From Begonia masoniana (taxonomy: Eukaryota; Streptophyta; Magnoliopsida; Cucurbitales; Begoniaceae), in the NCBI GenBank assembly GCA_022432975.1, contig CM039508.1, positions 26,609,999 to 26,673,998 of the forward strand: DNA of 64,000 nt, given 5' to 3'. This document shows positions 41,243 through 52,955 of the stretch, in pieces (the first letter of the stretch is position 1; every line of letters begins with the position of its first letter). The translations under genes and the position numbers were made by a program. The notes under the pieces were generated by a model, which saw nothing but the letters and a program-made list of their open reading frames with translations, had not been told where the DNA came from and ran no database searches.

Positions 41243-42446
41243 ATGACTAATAGAAGTAGATTTACACGACACACACCACATCAAGAAGCAAATCGGGTTA
41301 GAGACACTCCCCCTCCCGAACATACGAGACACGAAGGTGAGACTAGCATGCAAGGTGGCATGCAAGGTCACATCAATGCCTTAACGAGCTTGATTACTAA
41401 TCTCACCCAACAAATCAAGGACGTTTCCCTTGAGATAGCACAATTTAAGGAACACATGAACAATCCTTCCCGACGAGAATCCCATGACCGAGATCCTTCA
41501 CGAGAGACCTCCTCTAGGATTATACCCGAACGTCCTAGACGTCGAACTCCTTTCCAACAACCCTTAGAGGAAGAAGAATGGGCTGAGCCCCAAAGAAGGA
41601 GACCCCAATATTATGAGTCGGAGGATAAGGATTGGATGGGAGATGATGAAGAGCAATATCGCCCAAATCGTCGTAGGGACAACGACGACCTCCGTAATGT
41701 TAAGATATCAATTCCCCCTTTCAATGGGACGTGTGACGGGCACACAGTTTTAGATTGGGTCGATAAAGTTGAGAGTTTTTGAATGCCATGATTACTCCGA
41801 GAGAGTAAAAATACAACTTGCCTCCCTCGAACTTACGGGCCACGATGCACTATGGTGGTCCAACCTTAAGTCCCAAAGAATGAGTACACTAGGATACCCC
41901 GTCTCTACATAGATTTCAATGAAAGACTTAATGCACAAGAGGTTTGTTCCCCGACATTAAAAACACGAACTCTTTCATCAACTCCACAACCTCAAACAAA
42001 ATAACCTCTCAGTAGATGAATACCTTACGGAATTCGAAACTCTCAATATGCATTGTGCTATTGATGAGCCTGAGGAACAACTCATCACGAGGTTTATTCG
42101 TGGTTTGAATCGCGACATTGGCGATGCGGTTGAGATGCAACAACTAGTAGCCATGGATATGGTCATTCAACTTGCCCTTACGGTGGAGAGAAAACGAAAG
42201 ACCAACTTCCCGAACAAATTCCCACCTAGCCACTTGGACCAAGATAAGCCTAAACCTTCATGGAAGAATGAAGAGAAAAGGCCAATTAACCGTAATTGGC
42301 CACCTAAAGCACCATTCAACCAAAACAAACCCCCTCCGGAGGATAAGAATCAATCGAACCCTTCTAAAGGACAAAGAGCCTATGATGTCCAATGCTACAA
42401 GTGTTTAGGAAAAGGAAATTATGCGAATGAATGCTCTAACCGTTGA
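41243..42446 (+). pseudogene. gag: E3 gag with zinc knuckle
   Basis: ATG at 41243 gives 179 residues: MTNRSRFTRH..., an Arg/Asp/Glu-rich linker, then the capsid start FNGTCDGHTVLDWVDKVESF. A frameshift at 41780 ends the frame. Capsid continues in another frame (LLWWSNLKSQR region, then 42048-42446: LITRFIRGLNRDIGDAVEM) and ends with the zinc knuckle CYKCLGKGNYANEC, in which the expected His is replaced by Asn. A TGA at 42444 (CGA to TGA) follows the knuckle. Confidence 0.82.
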
Positions 42447-43290
42447 GTGATGGTTATTAAGGAATCAACCGGAGAATGGGAAAGCGAAAATGACGAAGGT
42501 CAATACCTGGTCAAATAAGAAGAAGAGGTAGAAGAAGAAGAAAGTGAGCACGATTCGGATGAATGTTTGGCTCAAGAGGGACCACTTTTGATGGTTATAA
42601 GAAGAGCCCTCATTTCTAAGAACGTAAAAGAGGACTGCCAACGCGAAAATATTTTCCAAAGTAGATGTGCAGTCAGGATAAAGTTTGCTCCATGATTATA
42701 GATGGTGGAAGCTGTGTCAACGTAGCTTCCCAAGATATGGTTAGCAAACTTGGGTTGGAAACGACTAGCCACCCTAAGCCATATAAATTAAGATGGTTAG
42801 ACGATAAAGATGACATCAAGGTGACAAAGCAAGTGACCATCAATTTCACTATTGGTAAATATAAAGATGCAGTTCTTTGCGATGTCGTTCCTATGAACGC
42901 GAGTGATCTTCTATTAGGGAGACCATGACTTTATGACCGTAGGGTGCAACATGACGGATTCCTCAATAATTATAGTTTGAAATTTGGTGGTAGGGCCATT
43001 AAATTGCTTCCTATGACCCCTGAACAAATAGCACATGACGATGCAGTTAGGAAGGAAGAGAAGATTAAGAAGAATATTTTCTTGTCTAAACGAGGATTAA
43101 GAGCTGCTGTCACTAAAGGAAAGACCTTGATTCTCGTGTTATTTAGAGACCACGTTATGGAACTTGGAGATATACCTTTACCGGTCCAAAATTTGCTTAA
43201 ATCTTACCAAGACGTTTTTCCTGAGGAATTACCACCCAGTTTACCACCAATTAGAGGAATAGAACATCAAATTGACCTCCAACCTGAGCT
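42447..43290 (+). pseudogene. E3 protease region
   Basis: Acidic linker with a TAA near 42516, frameshift near 42672, then protease IIDGGSCVNVAS (frame 42665-42928) to LLLGRP, a TGA at 42926 where TGG is expected, then a frame 42944-43321 (GGRAIKLLPMTPEQIAHD; LPPSLPPIRGIEHQIDL) that leads into RT. Unlike E1 and E2, this copy follows the ordinary gypsy path from protease into RT. Confidence 0.8.
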
Positions 43291-44016
43291 ATGTTACCTA
43301 ACCAACCGGCCTATAGGATGAGGCTTGAAGAGGCCAAAGAATTGCAAGAACAAGTCCAAGAGTTTTTGGGAAGTGGATACATTAGAGAATCGATGAGCCT
43401 TTGCACCGTGCCTACATTATTGGTACCCAAGAAAGACGGCACTATGAGGATGTGCATCGATAGTCGAGCTATCAATCAAATCACTATTAAGTATAGATAC
43501 CCGATCCCTAGACTCAAAGACATGTTAGATGAATTAAGCAGAGCATCGATCTTTTCCAAAGTCGACTTGAAGAGTGGTTATCATCAGATACGAATGAAAG
43601 AAGGTGATGAATGGAAAACTGCCTTCAAAACTAAATATGGATTATTTGAATGGATGGTTATGCCATTCGGACTTACAAATGCCCCGAGCACCTTTATGAG
43701 GCTAATGCACCATGTTCTTAAGGATCTCCTTGGAAAGTTTGTTGTCGTTTATTTCGATGACATCTTAATGTATAGCCCCAACCTCCCACAACATGTCAAC
43801 CATCTCGGGATACTTTTTCAAACTCTCCATCGAGCTAAATTGTTTGGAAATTTGAGTAAATGTTCCTTTGGTCAAGAGAAAGTTTACTTTTTGGGCTTTA
43901 TCATTTCGAAAGATGGCTTAGAAGCGGATGAAGACAAGGTTAAAGCCATCAAGGATTGGCCCATACCCAATAGTATCATTGAAGTCCGTAGTTTCCACGG
44001 ATTTGCCTCTTTTTAA
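43291..44016 (+). pseudogene. pol: E3 reverse transcriptase, truncated
   Basis: 241 residues: [48 protein letters not shown] and the catalytic YFDD at 154-157. It stops after the thumb-region motif [11 protein letters not shown], where the middle LTR begins. RNase H and integrase are absent. Confidence 0.88.
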
Positions 44017-45548
44017 TGTGTCATCGAGGCCCAAAGCTCGATCACGACCCAAGGCCCAGGAATTGTTTGATATTTTTACTAATGAAAATTATTTTCTTTA
44101 TTGGCAGGTAGTTGATGATCGTGATGGAAATTCAACATGGAGCACTTGGAGGAAGCTACAACTCGGCCCATGGGAATTTGTCTTCCTTGCCCAAGAGTTT
44201 ATGTAATTTTTGGTTTGAACTTATTTGACATACATTATCCTTTACTGTATGGATTATTTATATTTGCATCATGCATTAGATTGTGTGGTTAGAGTCAGAT
44301 GTATGTTGGTAGATTATAGGTTGAAGATTAATTCAACAAAAGGAGAATGCATCAACAAAAATGGAGCCTAAGAAAGCCTTAGCCCAAGGAAGATCCCACA
44401 TTTAAAGGTATGAAATTGCAGGAACAAATGTGGGTGGAACATGGCTCAATGACATGGCAACGGCTCAGCAATTGATAAGGGATGGGCGCTGGACACGCTA
44501 GATCAACGTTCTGGCGCGTGCAAGCAGGCAGTGCATCACTGGGTAGGCGCGCGTAGGCATCAGCGTGAGGCGCGGGCAAGAGTGTGGGGCGTGGACAGCA
44601 GCGAGGCACGTGGGCAGCAGCGAAGGCGCGCAGACCGCTCCAGCGCCATTGATAGCATGCTCCCGGGCAGCATCTGGCACCGTTCGATGACGCGCACGGA
44701 TCGACCAGCTGCACCGTTGATGGCGTGCACCTGGGCAGCGCTGTGGACCGTCAGATACGCGCGCCAGCGGCCTCCTCCAACCAGATGCGCGCGCACAGAT
44801 TGATCTCTCCTAGCCATCCGATCATTTTGCATCCAAAGGCCACAAATTCTTCTTCAAACCATGCCAAACCCTAATCCACCTAGGTTGCCTATAAATGCAT
44901 AGCATTGGTGCATGTATTGGAACTTTTGGCCAAATTAATAAAATCTCTATTTTCCTTCCAAGCTTGTTTGTTTTGGTTTTCCTCGATTCTTGAATCGAGT
45001 GGAATAGCCCTCCATTGTTAACCTAGCCTTCGGGTTGCTAGGTTAACTCTTACCTATTCCCTCGCCTTCCTCCATTGGGAGTTAGGAGTTAAGGACGAAA
45101 ACCTAGGCCTACGGTGGTCGGTTTTTCTCCTGAAAAATCGTTTATCCGAGAGCCCAACGTAAGATAGCTCTTCGGATCCGCCAAAGGTATCCATTTTATC
45201 TTCTCCGTTCACACATTTTCACACACTTTCAATCTTTATTTTCGGCCATACACCATCTCACACACTCACTTTTATTTTATTGCATTTTTCTTCTTCTCCA
45301 TATCATCCTTCTTCACGATTTCACACACTCTTTCTCTTCATCTCTTTCTTTTATTTTTCTCCACATTTCATGCCCTCACCATGCATACACCATTCGGCCA
45401 CCTAGCACTCACATTGCACCTATTCATTCAGTTGTATTTCTTGCCAATTTCTTCTCTTTATTTCGGTTTTGTGCAACACAATTTCACCCGAGCACTTTGA
45501 TCCTATTTTGTGGGTTACACGGTCCCTTTTCTAAGGGCCATCGTGTCA
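44014..45548 (+). repeat. E3 middle LTR (3' of RT, 5' of second PBS)
   Basis: 1535 bp, TAATGTGTCATCG (TG changed to TA) to TCGTGTCA. Reads GPWEFVFLAQEFM at 44168-44206; GCGC-rich stretch 44500-44790; CTATAAATGCATAGC near 44890. Inverted repeat GTTTTTCTCCTGAAAAAT at 45121-45138. Confidence 0.85.
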
Positions 45549-45550
45549 AG

Positions 45551-45562
45551 TGGTATCAGAGC
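45551..45562 (+). other. Second E3 primer binding site (tRNA-Met)
   Basis: TGGTATCAGAGC, 2 bases after the middle LTR, showing that this LTR also acts as a 5' LTR. Confidence 0.88.
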
Positions 45563-46850
45563 CCAAGGTGCTTCCCCTGATGCATTTTGATGCAATTGGC
45601 TCAGCCATGGCACCATGGTTTTTGAGTTCAAAATTCTATCATAAAACCGGTGGACAGCCGCTCCTTTTTGCTTCATTTCGGATCTGTTTTTATGTTAATT
45701 TTTAGCTATGTTTAATGTGTTATTCCTAGCCTATTTTATATTCATTTCATAGTCTAAAACATTAAGCTAAAAGTGGTTACATTGCTACACATAAACTCGG
45801 CCAAGGTGGGGCTATATTTCCTTCTCGGTTTCCTTGATGTTTGCTTCGGTTTTTGCTTGTTATTGGCCTCGATTTTTTTAGCACTATAATGTTATGTTTT
45901 ACCCTATGCTTTGCATCTAAATATTGTCAAATAACTAGAGGTAAAATCTGAATATTTTTGGATGCATGAAATCGGCCTAAAGATTAAAGTTATAAAATCA
46001 GTTTTATGTCTACTTTAGCTTCAGTTTTTCATGCTTGCTTTTCCCTCGGTTTTTCTTATTTTAGCTCTCGGTTTTTGCATAATCTTTGCTTCTAATTTTC
46101 TATCCTATGATGTTTGATTTGAACCATGATTTTGCCTCTAAGATTTGCCTCTAACTTTGCTTAAAATCTGGTCATAACAATGCATATAAAAACCGGCCTT
46201 AATAACATGTTCTAAAATCGGTTTGTGGTGTTATTTGCTCCTCTCGGTTTTATCCATTTTAGTGCCTCGGTTTTCATGATATTTTGCTCCTCATTTGCAC
46301 TTAAATTTTTCACATGAATCAACTATTATATGCTAGCATTTGAGCACACTAGGTGATTTGCAAAATTGTGACACAACTTAGATTAAAAATCGGCTAAATT
46401 GATGCGATGGTCTACATGAAAATTCTGCTCTTGAACAAAAAATTCCAGCATGCTTAACTTGAGTAGAATTGGTGTTTTTGACATTTACTCCCTTGCTGTT
46501 TTTGAGGTTATTTAGTTGGTATTAATATTAATTTGAGTGATTCTAATTTAAAGTTGACAACTTGGTTGAGTTTGGTTGAAAATTGTGGTATTAAATGTTA
46601 ATGAAATTTCATTTCTAAGTTAGTTTGCTAAGTGTTATTGATAATTCTAAGTTGTCTTCTTGACTCCAAATTTTTAAAAGTTAAGTGTGAGCATGATCCT
46701 TATTTTCTTATTGTCTTAGCTAGGAAACATTCCTTAGTCCCTAAAATTTTCCTAAGACACTAAATAGATAATCACCTCACTAATTTAGGATGAAACAACT
46801 TAGAGAGAATTAAAATTTAAAATTTGAATTTAACTACCTAGCACTTAACC
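45563..46850 (+). other. Second E3 untranslated leader
   Basis: About 1.3 kb, AT-rich, homologous to the other E leaders and somewhat longer. Several CTCGGTTTT/CGGTTTTTGC phrases repeat irregularly. No ORF of note. Confidence 0.72.
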
Positions 46851-47049
46851 ATGACTAATAGAAGTGGACTCACACGAGATACCCCACACCAACAAGAACC
46901 AAAACGAATTAGGGACACTCCCCCTCCCGAACTTACACGTCACGAGTGTGAGACTAACATGCAAGGTGGCATGCAAGGTCAAATCAATGCCTTAACGGGC
47001 TTGGTTAGCACCCTTGCCCAACAAATTAAGGACGTTTCCCTTGAGATAA
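46851..47049 (+). pseudogene. gag: Second E3 gag, N-terminal part, cut by T2
   Basis: ATG at 46851: MTNRSGLTRDTPHQQEPKR, then MQGGMQGQINALTGL and KDVSLEI. T2 is inserted after 47049. The continuation should lie beyond the far end of T2, outside the window. Confidence 0.8.
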
Positions 47050-47300
47050 TGTCACGACCCCTAATTTCACCTTTTAACTATTCCTAAAAATCACGTGAAA
47101 TTAAAACTTTCATCTTTCATTTCATTTTTCATTTCTTTCATTTATCAATTCATTTCCCATTTCATTCGTTATCCACATATAAAGACTATATACCTTATCC
47201 AGTGGAAGATATAAACTTTGTACTAAAGTGTAACTTAATTTACATTCTATGAAAAACAGTGAAAACTGGTTTTGGTTGACGCCTACAACCTAGCTTAACA

Positions 47301-47420
47301 CTTAATTCCTCTCGGGTTTCTTCGGTCGATATCAATAACACTTAACTTCTCTCGGGTTTCTTCGGTCGAGATAAATAACACTTAACTTCTCTCGGGTTTC
47401 TACGGTCGAGATCAACACTG
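47301..47420. repeat. 40-bp tandem repeat, 3 copies
   Basis: Units of CTTAA(T/C)T(C/T)CTCTCGGG TTTC(T)TCGGTCGA type at 47301, 47341 and 47381, the third fading into the 26-bp repeat. Confidence 0.85.
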
Positions 47421-47576
47421 GCCAAAATCGGTCGATGTCAACAATGACCAAAATTGGTCGATGTCAACAATGACCAAAATCGATCGATGTCCACACTGAT
47501 TGAAATCGGTCGATGTCAACAATGACAAAAATCGGTCGATGTCAACACTGACCAAAATCGGTCGATGTAACCTCTA
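47421..47576. repeat. 26-bp tandem repeat, about 6 copies
   Basis: Units of the form GACCAAAATCGGTCGATGTC + AACAAT, with small changes; each contains the near-palindrome TCGGTCGA or TCGATCGA. Confidence 0.85.
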
Positions 47577-48671
47577 TAATGAGATCGGTCGACGACACTT
47601 GGCTATATTTCCTCAAAAATGACTCTAATATGCTGGGGTCGACAACCCCAGCCAATTCACACTTAAAATCGATCGATGTAGCCCCCATCAGTACACTTAA
47701 CTTTACTTAGGCTGAATCGTCCACATCATCAGCCGATCAATCGCCCCTTTTCTGACGATCGATTGGCTAACTCTCTGGAAATTGAATTCCAGAGAGTTGG
47801 CCCACCTCCTTCTTCTTCCTTCCTCCTTCCTGCACTCACACATCACAATTTCCACTATATACCTTCATCACTTTATCACCTCATCAATTTACCTCTTCCT
47901 TATCCTAATAACACTTCAAATTTTATTCTCAAAATATCCATCAATAATCCAACTAAAGTACACATCCAAAACCGAACATTCAACCTAAAATTCATAAAAA
48001 TAGACATTCAATATATTTGTTCACAACCTGTCCTGATACCAAGCATCCTATAATGGTTTCTATACATTTCATTCTAACTAATCGCCCATCAACCCGCTTA
48101 TCCCAAAAGCCAAAAAATACTTAACCTATGGCTCCCCACGGGTCAAGTTTGCACCGACTGCACTAGCCGCTCCCACGGTCATCCTCCGTCAAACTGCAGG
48201 CTCGTCAGGTGGAGGGACATCGTCCTCACCTTGCTCAAAGTCACCTACACCATAAAGACACCTATGAGATAAAAATCTCAGCAAGTTCTACGTAAATGCT
48301 ATGCATGAACATGTATATGCAGTTACCATGAAAGTCGTCCATATCATTTCATTTAGCAGTACGTGTCAGTCTATGATTATCGAAAACGCTCGACAGATGG
48401 ATAGGGCACGTCAAGCGGTTAGGCAGCCCACACCATCTGAAGAGAGGAAAACCCGCTCACCACGGAACGCCAGGTCTGAACCTCATCCCCGATAACCACA
48501 TGCCATGGTTGTTTACTGCAATACTTTACTTGCTTTTACATGCATTTTCTTTTCATGAAACCGATGCGTAAATTCGTTTTCTTGCCGTTTTGAAACCATG
48601 ATGCATGAGCAATTCAATATACAATAAAACATACATAACGAATATACCATCAAAACCTCACGAATACCATC

Positions 48672-51354
48672 TGTAACACCCCTAATACTGTACCCGTATT
48701 TCCCTTATAAATTTTTCATTTTCTTTTATTCTAGCGTTTATGCAGAAAACAATTTAAAATCAATTGCATAAAACATTTAAAACAATTAAAACAATTATGA
48801 AAACTGTTATTTAAAACTATAATTAAATCAATTTACAATTAAAATAAAAAGAGGGCAGAATTGACATTTGCGCCGCACAGGAAGAGGGGCGACTGATCGC
48901 TGGCGGCGATCAGTGCCCAGCGATCGATCGCTGGCAGCGATTGCTGCCCAGCGCTCGATTGCTGCAGCGCCCGAGCGCCAAAACAGCGTTCGGTCGCTGG
49001 CAGCGATTGCTGCCCAGCGCTCGATTGCTGCAGCACCCGAGCGCCAAAACAGCGTTCGGTCGCTGGCAGCGATTGCTGCCCAGCGACCGATCGCTGGCAG
49101 CGATCGCTGCCCAGCGACCGATCGCTGGCAGCGCTCGCTGCCCAGCGACCGATCGCTGGCAGCAGTCGCTGCCCAGCGATCGGTCGCTGCACGCTCTGGA
49201 CTTTTCCAGAGCACAGTGACCTTCACTGAAACCATCAATTTACTCTCTGGAATACGATTCCGGAGAGCTTTCTCCTTCAATTCTCATCCCCTGCACACAT
49301 ACACATCTATACATTTTTCTTACAATTCAAGCATAACATCGTTTCTGTCTCATTCTTTCCCTCTCGATTAACTACCTAAACGCACGCAATACTTTCGTAA
49401 AAACAAACTGCGTGGATATGTCTAAAAATCGACAATCCTCCCTATTTTTAATTTACCACGCAGTTACAAAATAGATTTTCCAAACAATTATAAAACAGTT
49501 TCCAAAATGTTTAAAACCATTAAACCTATCCACTATCATATCCAAACATCCTAATATGTTCTAACTTTCTACATATCTTTTCAAAATAACCCAGTACCCT
49601 CAAAATACCGTACATACATCCCCACGGGTCAGGTAAGCATCGACTGCGCAACGCACCACGCAAGCCATCATCCGTCAACTGCCTCACACATCAGGAGGAG
49701 GAACGTCGTCCTCACCTGGCTCAATGTCACCTAAAACGTCACCTACATCATACAGACACACTATGAGCTAAAAGGCTCAGTAAATTCTACGTAAATGCAG
49801 ATGCGTGCAGTGCATATGGAGTTCGGAAATCATGCATAACAGAGCGTCGCAGACAGTATATCACCGAGATCTCATCCCCCTAACCGAAGGGGGCCCATCC
49901 AGCGGTCGGACTACCCCGTGCGGTTAGAGGAGGGGGTACACGCTTACAACACGTACAGCCGTGCCTGAGCCCCACCTCGCGTGACCAGATAACAGATTTA
50001 CGTTCATTAATTACAGTATATGAGATGTGGTATTGGCCAGACCCTCAATCGGTCCGCACAATAGATCTGAGCCCCCAAGTTCTGGGCCACATCGGTTTTC
50101 AGAAAACATCGTGCAGTGCAGAAATTCGTTTTCATGCCAAGTTAAAGTACGTGATGCATGAACAGTTCAATATAAAAGAAAGCAAACAAGCATGCGTACC
50201 ATCAAGACTGTAAATAAAATAACCTACAAAACGTTTAAACCAAACTACCCAACCAAAGCAATTAAAACAAACAATCCTCTAAAATCCTCGACGCGACATC
50301 GAAGTACGGTGTAGGCCAATCGGCCAGAGTAAGTCACGAGAACTTACCTTGAGCGCGCGGAATCTCAAGCTTCGTCCACGGGAGTCGTGTGTCTGAGGCA
50401 AAACACGATATTCGTCGTTAAAACCAATTTAAGCTATTGACGTCCAATTTACAAACCTTAACTAAAGAATTTTCCTAAATTCTTAACTTAGCTAATCGAA
50501 GCGTTTATAACGTCAATTAACGCTCGATAATCCAAAACCTCAATTAACGAGTTTTTCCTTAAAAACCTGAAAATCTACAAATTTTAACTTTTTCACAAAT
50601 TGATTTAACTTCGTCCAATAACGTCCAATACGTTCAATATATACTTAATCATGGCTAACCTATTAATTACGAACCCTAATTCGCGTTTTTAACGAAAATT
50701 AATCGAAACCCTAATAGCCTAAAACGCCGTAAACGTCAAAATAAAAGCTCTAAGATTGTAAGCTCATACCTAGGGTTGCGAAAGGAGGAGAAATCGTGAA
50801 GAACGGAAGTCGAACGGAGGAGAAACGGAAGTCGGAAATGGAGAACTCGCTGCAGGCAGAGAAGAATCGCGAAGGGGAGAAGGAAATGCTCTCTGGAGGA
50901 TTTTCAGAAAAGTGAAAATCGTATAAGGCATTTGCCTTATTAATAGATTTGATTGATTAATGACCGTTTTGCCCTTACACTATTTTTATATTCGTTTCGT
51001 CCTTCGTTTCGTTAATCGGCTAGCTATTCGGTTTCACCAAATCTCCTTATTTCGCCAACAAGTCCAACTTATTATTTGGGATTCATTAAAACTGTCCGTT
51101 TGCAATTCGGACCCTGTTTACTATTTTTACTAAAACATCTTTTATTTTACGAGAAACTTCATTACTCGGAATATAGCGTTATTACTCTAAAAATTCTCGT
51201 AAATTCATTAAAATTCCTATTAATCGTTAGGATCGTAATGACGCTTTCTGTTTGCGAAACTGATTTGATTTGACATATTTACGAAAAATACCATATATGA
51301 TAAAATAATAATATAATATATTAATTCTAAAATCCGTACAAGCCGGATATTACA
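48672..51354 (-). mobile_element. Solo LTR S5 (T-lineage), antisense, inside T2 LTR
   Basis: 2683 bp. Plus strand TGTAACACCCCTAATACTG ... GCCGGATATTACA, perfect TSD CCATC (48667-48671 and 51355-51359). Same subfamily as S3 and T1. It keeps the splice-like neighbourhoods (GAACTTACCTTGAGCGCG near 50340) and has its own version of the palindromic module at 48889-49191. Confidence 0.9.
48889..49191. repeat. CAGCGATCG / GCTGGCAGCGA module in S5
   Basis: Same LTR position as the T1 and S3 modules but about 300 bp long. It includes two 66-bp direct repeats (about 48936-49067, containing CGAGCGCCAAAACAGCG) and a run of CGATCGCTGGCAGCGATCGC-type units. Confidence 0.85.
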
Positions 51355-52345
51355 CCATCAAACGTCACAATGCTTAACCTATAAAACGATGAAGCCTAAA
51401 CAACCCAACCAAAGCAATTAAACAAACAAAGCACCAACCAATCCTCAACACAAATTCCGACTTATGGTGTAGGCCAATCGACCACAGTAAGTCACGAGAA
51501 CTTACCTCAGATCCTTAGCACAATGAAACTCCTTGATTTGAGCCTTGTCACCTAAAGCATTTAACAATGTCCTTTGTTAAAATCGAACCTAAACATCGAA
51601 ATTTCGTAAACTAACGAAGCTCCTAACTAAAGGAAATTTCCTAAAATTCTAATAAACCTCTCTCGGGCATTTCATCAAGCAATTTAAATTTAGAAATCCT
51701 TAAACTCCATTAATGGAGATTTTCCAAAGCTCCATACCCAATTTTTTTTTCAACTAAACGTCAAATACATCTATTATTTCGCCCAATAATCGTTAATAAG
51801 GTGATTTCTAATGTTTTCTAACAAAACTTGACTATTTCTACGAAATTTCTACAAAACCCTAACGGTTTATTTATCTAGAAACCGAGAATAAAGGCCGGGA
51901 AAACACTAGAGTCTTACCTAGGATCGTGATTGGAGAGGAAAACGTGAAGGAACTTGTTGATCAGAGTGGAGGAATCGATCGACGTTGAAGGAATCGACGT
52001 GGAGGAAGAAAATCGCCAGAGAGGGAGAGGGAGTGAAAAATAACGTGAAATGTGGGAGGAAGAGGGATTTTGGCATTTTAATTAAACTCGGCTTGGAAAA
52101 TTACAAGTTTGCCCCCAAGTTAAATCTCCCGTTTAACTCATTGTTCGACCATCGGTTCGTTTTCTCCAAATTTCCTTATTTCTCCTAAAATCCATATTAA
52201 TTATAAGGATTCCGTTAAAACTCTCGATTCGCAAAACAGACATATTTCAATTATTCACAAAAATGTCATTGCACGCACAATTCAAAAACCCGTAAAACCG
52301 GGTGTTACATTCTATCCACCTTAATTGAAATTTTTTCCTTAAAAT

Positions 52346-52787
52346 TAATTACGCAAATAATTCTGGATACTTTGCTATCATAGTTTGCTGCCTCCCCCTG
52401 GTAGCTTCCTCTACACCGTGGTTCCGCCATAAAACCTTGACCAACAAAATTTCTTTGTTTCTCAACACCATAATAGAGGATTCTAGAATTTGTACTGGCT
52501 TTTCCACGTAGGTTAGTGTCGGCTGTACCTCAATTTCCCGTGCTTCTACGACATGTGACGGGTCACACACGCATTTCCTAAGCATGGATACGTGGAAGGC
52601 GTTGTGGATGCTCTCCATAGATGCCGGAAGCTATAATCGATACGCCATCTTCCCAATCCTCTTCAAAATAGGGAAGGGCCTCACGTATCAAGGGCTTAGC
52701 TTGCCTCTCCTTCCGAATCTCATGACACCTTTGATTGGAGAAATTTTAAAATATACCTCGTCACCCTCATTAAACTCTAACTCCCTT
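52346..52787 (-). pseudogene. pol: T2 pol C-terminal part (integrase end and chromodomain-like tail)
   Basis: Minus strand. The last 89 codons (52618 to 52349) read FHVSMLRKC, LRNKEILLVKVLWRNHGVEEAT and end KYPELFA, the same tail as T1 and T3. Upstream to 52787 it aligns with integrase GKLxPRYxGPFPxLKRIGK but has TGA/TAG stops near 52623 and 52685. Interrupted by T3. Confidence 0.82.
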
Positions 52788-52947
52788 TGTAACAACCGAC
52801 AATTTCGGCCAGGTGATTTTCTTATCTGATTTAACTGCCACCTTTTATCGACCTTTTTACTTTAAATTAATGCCTGATTTATTGATTTCCACGTAGTGAG
52901 AAACTAGGTTGGGTGGCACAATTGTAATTAAGATGGATTTTAATTAG

Positions 52948-52955
52948 TATAAATG
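52948..52955 (+). promoter_or_regulatory. TATA box of T3 5' LTR
   Basis: TATAAATG, followed 70-80 bp later by CTCTTTCTCTCTCTCTCAC. Confidence 0.5.

Larger units (their letters stand above)
38679..47049 (+). mobile_element. E3: chained E-lineage Ty3/gypsy elements (LTR-int-LTR-PBS-int)
   Basis: LTR 38679-40185, PBS, leader, gag, protease, partial RT, LTR 44014-45548, then a second PBS, leader and start of gag, interrupted at 47050 by T2. The middle LTR has RT sequence on its left without a PPT and a PBS on its right. That suggests a product of recombination between two related elements rather than one clean insertion. The remainder is expected beyond the window. Confidence 0.78.
47050..52309 (-). 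repeat. T2 3' LTR (with S5 nested inside)
   Basis: On the plus strand begins TGTCACGACCCC and ends ACCGGGTGTTACA; about 2.57 kb once S5 is removed. Distant relative of the T1 LTR: it keeps TCTCTGGAAATTG/GAATTCCAGAGAG (47775-47800) and the GTCGTCCTCACCT-like block (48205). Contains the 40-bp and 26-bp tandem repeats listed separately. Confidence 0.82.
47050..52787 (-). mobile_element. T2: antisense Ty3/gypsy element, interrupted by T3
   Basis: On the minus strand, 3' part of pol, PPT (AAGGTGGATAGAA at 52310-52322) and 3' LTR (52309 down to 47050). Left flank is E3 gag, giving an expected TSD GATAA (47045-47049). T3 sits in pol at 52788, so the rest of T2 should resume after T3, outside the window. 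Confidence 0.82.

Noticed and set aside
47763..48053. 96-codon ORF in the T2 LTR
   Set aside because: Low-complexity leader-like sequence on the strand opposite to the element; no homologue in sister LTRs.
48828..49371. ORFs of 117-167 codons rich in repeats over the S5 module
   Set aside because: Reading frames are open on both strands because the repeat unit lacks stops (66-bp period divisible by 3); this is a property of the repeat.
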